Of a DNA stretch of 6,127 bases, positions 4,547 to 6,127 are shown one piece after another (position 1 is the first letter of the stretch; each line of letters starts with the position of its first letter). Origin of the DNA: CAZQCJ01 sp964591885 (lineage in GTDB: Bacteria; Patescibacteriota; Microgenomatia; PFEM01; JAPLYW01); assembly GCA_964591885.1 (NCBI GenBank), contig CAZQCJ010000050.1, positions 1 to 6,127 on the forward strand. The letters are read 5' to 3'. Made by a program: the position numbers and the translations under genes. Under the pieces are notes generated by a model that was not told where the DNA came from, did not search any database, and saw only the letters and a program-made list of their open reading frames with translations.

Positions 4547-4569
4547 GCAGATTGAGATTATAAATCTGC
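4547..4569 (+). other. Hairpin in the helicase leader
   Basis: GCAGATT (4547-4553) pairs with AATCTGC (4563-4569) around a 9-base loop, about seven bases after the predicted transcript start. There is no T tract directly after it, so it is not a terminator; a role in mRNA stability or translation control is possible. Further down the leader is the palindrome AAGATATCTT. Confidence 0.4.
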
Positions 4570-4694
4570 TTAATTGAAAAATTTTTGATTAGTAAAGATA
4601 AAGATATCTTCAAGAAAAACTTTTTTAACAGTATCTTTTCCCCTATTCATCTTTTTATTATTTAAGCAGTTTTATCATTTCAATCAAAAATATA

Positions 4695-5882
4695 ATGTAT
4701 CAAAGAAGTTTTTCGCGAAACCATTCTTATAAAAAACAGCGATTTGCCCCAAAAAAAATCGCTCACAAAGAGCTCATGGAGGCAATTTTTGCTGTACGGA
4801 AGAAAAATAATAACCAAGCAAACGAAAATAAAATGCCTTATAATCCCAAAAACAGGTTTGCTGATTTTGCCGTAAGCCAACAAATTAAAAACAATATTTT
4901 AGCTAAGAACTATTCTGCTCCTACTCCTATTCAAGATCAAGCTATTCCTGCTATTTTGGAGGGCAAAGACCTTATCGGCATTGCCAACACCGGCACCGGT
5001 AAAACTGCAGCCTTTTTAATCCCTTTGATTGACAAGATCTCTCAAAACAGATCGGAAAAAGTGTTTATCGTTACTCCGACTCGCGAACTGGCTCTGCAGA
5101 TTTATGAAGAGCTGCGTGATTTTGCCAAAGGTTTGGGAATTCACGGCGTATTATGTATCGGTGGCGCCAATATTCGGAAACAAAAAAATGATCTTCGGCG
5201 AAACCATCATTTTGTCATCGGCACACCAGGAAGACTAAAAGATCTTATCGGCGAAAAATGTTTATCGTTATCTCAATTTCACACCGTAGTTCTGGATGAA
5301 GCCGACAGAATGGTTGACATCGGCTTTATTAATGATATTAAATATCTTATCTCCCTTCTTCCACAGCAAAGACAATCGCTTTTTTTCTCGGCTACTATCT
5401 CCGGTAAAGTCAATGAAATTCTGCAGGCTTTTGTCCGCAACCCGATAACAGTCAGTGTTAAAAATCATGATGCCGCTGAAAATATAAAACAGGATATTGT
5501 TAATATCCCCAATAAAAAAAAGAAAATCGAGCAGTTACATAATTTACTGATAAAAAAAGAGTTTAAGAAGGTTCTGATTTTCGGCAGAACGAAATGGGGT
5601 GTTCAGAAACTTGCCGACGAACTTACCAGAAGAGGCTTTAGGACAGCGGCTATTCACGGCAATAAAAAACAAAGTCAAAGACAAAAAACGCTTGAGAAAT
5701 TTAAGAAAAATGAAATCTCGGTACTTCTGGCAACCGATGTCGTCTCAAGGGGTTTAGATATCCCCAATGTCAGTCATGTTATTAACTATGATCTGCCGGC
5801 TTCATATGATGATTATATTCATCGAATCGGCAGAACAGGTAGAGCTGACAAAAAAGGCATTGCCTTAACCTTTGTTGAGTAA
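4695..5882 (+). CDS. DEAD-box ATP-dependent RNA helicase
   Basis: ATP-dependent RNA-unwinding enzyme of the DEAD-box family (related to RhlE/DeaD/CsdA), acting in ribosome assembly, mRNA decay or cold adaptation. All core motifs are present: Q motif TPIQ (77-80) with an upstream aromatic at 58, motif I ANTGTGKT (97-104), Ia PTREL (128-132), TPGR (177-180), II DEAD (201-204), III SAT (232-234), IV LIFGRTK (294-300), V ATDVVSRGLDI (346-356) and VI HRIGRTGR (376-383). A basic, low-complexity N-terminal extension of about 50 residues may bind RNA. The protein ends about a dozen residues after motif VI, with no C-terminal RNA-binding domain, so it is a minimal helicase core. The ATG at 4695 has no Shine-Dalgarno; the next Met (28) would also leave the core intact. 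Codons are GC-richer than in neighbouring genes. Its 3' end is four bases from the convergent next gene. Confidence 0.95.
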   Translation: MYQRSFSRNHSYKKQRFAPKKIAHKELMEAIFAVRKKNNNQANENKMPYNPKNRFADFAVSQQIKNNILAKNYSAPTPIQDQAIPAILEGKDLIGIANTGTGKTAAFLIPLIDKISQNRSEKVFIVTPTRELALQIYEELRDFAKGLGIHGVLCIGGANIRKQKNDLRRNHHFVIGTPGRLKDLIGEKCLSLSQFHTVVLDEADRMVDIGFINDIKYLISLLPQQRQSLFFSATISGKVNEILQAFVRNPITVSVKNHDAAENIKQDIVNIPNKKKKIEQLHNLLIKKEFKKVLIFGRTKWGVQKLADELTRRGFRTAAIHGNKKQSQRQKTLEKFKKNEISVLLATDVVSRGLDIPNVSHVINYDLPASYDDYIHRIGRTGRADKKGIALTFVE

Positions 5883-5886
5883 AAAT

Positions 5887-6127
5887 TTAAGCAGATTTTT
5901 TGATTTTCTTCGTTTTTTTAACGGCAATCTGTTTTTTGGGGACAGGAGATTCTTTCTGGTTAATAACGTAAATAAGCTGGTCTAATTTATTAATAATCGT
6001 TTCGAGCTGGCGTTTAGTTTCTTGATTACTCTTTAACAACGATTTATAATTTAAAGATAAAAAAATTAATAAAACAAAAAGAGAAAAACTAAAATGAAAG
6101 AATTTAGTGTCTTTAACTGGATTGCGA
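5887..6127 (-). CDS. C-terminal part of a single-pass membrane protein
   Basis: The minus-strand frame enters from the right edge and ends at a TAA at 5887-5889; 79 residues are visible and the N-terminus is outside the window. The visible part begins with a short polar stretch and a hydrophobic segment (FFHFSFSLFVLLIFLSL) that would cross the membrane once. A stretch with coiled-coil character follows (LLKSNQETKRQLETIINKLD), then a lysine-rich tail ending KKTKKIKKSA. The basic tail is expected to lie in the cytoplasm. No methionine occurs in the visible part, so the start lies beyond the edge. It is convergent with the helicase, separated by four bases. The arrangement resembles small membrane-anchored coiled-coil proteins, but no family is recognised. 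Confidence 0.65.
   Translation of the reverse strand, partial: RNPVKDTKFFHFSFSLFVLLIFLSLNYKSLLKSNQETKRQLETIINKLDQLIYVINQKESPVPKKQIAVKKTKKIKKSA

Larger units (their letters stand above)
4121..4694. other. 574-bp stretch without a recognised gene
   Basis: This stretch separates divergent obg and the helicase gene. From left to right it holds the obg -10 box, an AT-rich stretch with no clear content (4134-4252), repeat B (4253-4286), an extended -10 box (4298-4306), a GC-richer island with predicted RNA structure and two overlapping short reading frames (4312-4525), a good promoter (4505-4533), a 7-bp hairpin (4547-4569) and an AT-rich leader into the helicase. One plus-strand frame from within obg stays open to 4231, with no start codon in the intergenic part; it is treated as a shadow. 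Confidence 0.6.

Noticed and set aside
129..5882. Alternative genetic code (UGA as glycine, as in some CPR lineages)
   Set aside because: All genes are complete with standard translation, none has an in-frame TGA, and conserved glycines use GGN codons.
5883..5925. T-rich stretch after the helicase as a terminator
   Set aside because: T runs are present but no stem precedes them; they encode lysine codons of the convergent minus-strand gene.

Overview
The window is AT-rich DNA carrying short, compact, mostly single-gene transcription units that alternate between strands. There are six complete protein genes and one gene cut by the right edge. The style points to a small-genome bacterium of the Candidate Phyla Radiation (Patescibacteria, perhaps Microgenomates-like). 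This rests on the AT-rich lysine/isoleucine-heavy proteins, an Obg GTPase with no C-terminal extension, extended -10 boxes lying a few bases before the ATG, and few Shine-Dalgarno sites. The assignment is inference: no rRNA or other marker gene is present. All genes end in TAA or TAG and none has an in-frame TGA, so there is no sign of UGA recoding.

Left part (1-1747): a patatin-like phospholipase (minus) is divergent from an HD-domain nucleotide phosphohydrolase of the YpgQ/YedJ type (plus). The 155-bp gap between them holds a promoter for each gene, a plus-strand terminator hairpin, and a C-rich element that could be a small RNA or a repeat remnant.

Middle part (1748-3163): two genes of unknown function lie here, a Trp-rich 169-residue soluble protein (minus) and a 174-residue protein with about five membrane segments (plus). 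Three direct copies of a 32-bp repeat bracket each of them singly (R1-gene-R2-gene-R3). This cassette-like layout is the most distinctive structure in the window.

Right part (3164-6127): obg (minus) is followed by 574 bp without a recognisable gene. That gap contains a GC-richer island that folds on paper into a nested five-helix structure and also carries two overlapping short reading frames. After it come a promoter with a long leader, a DEAD-box RNA helicase (plus), and convergent to it the C-terminal end of a single-pass membrane protein (minus, partial). Obg and the helicase both act in ribosome assembly and RNA remodelling. The HD and patatin proteins look like stand-alone nucleotide and lipid housekeeping enzymes. 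No operon is evident.
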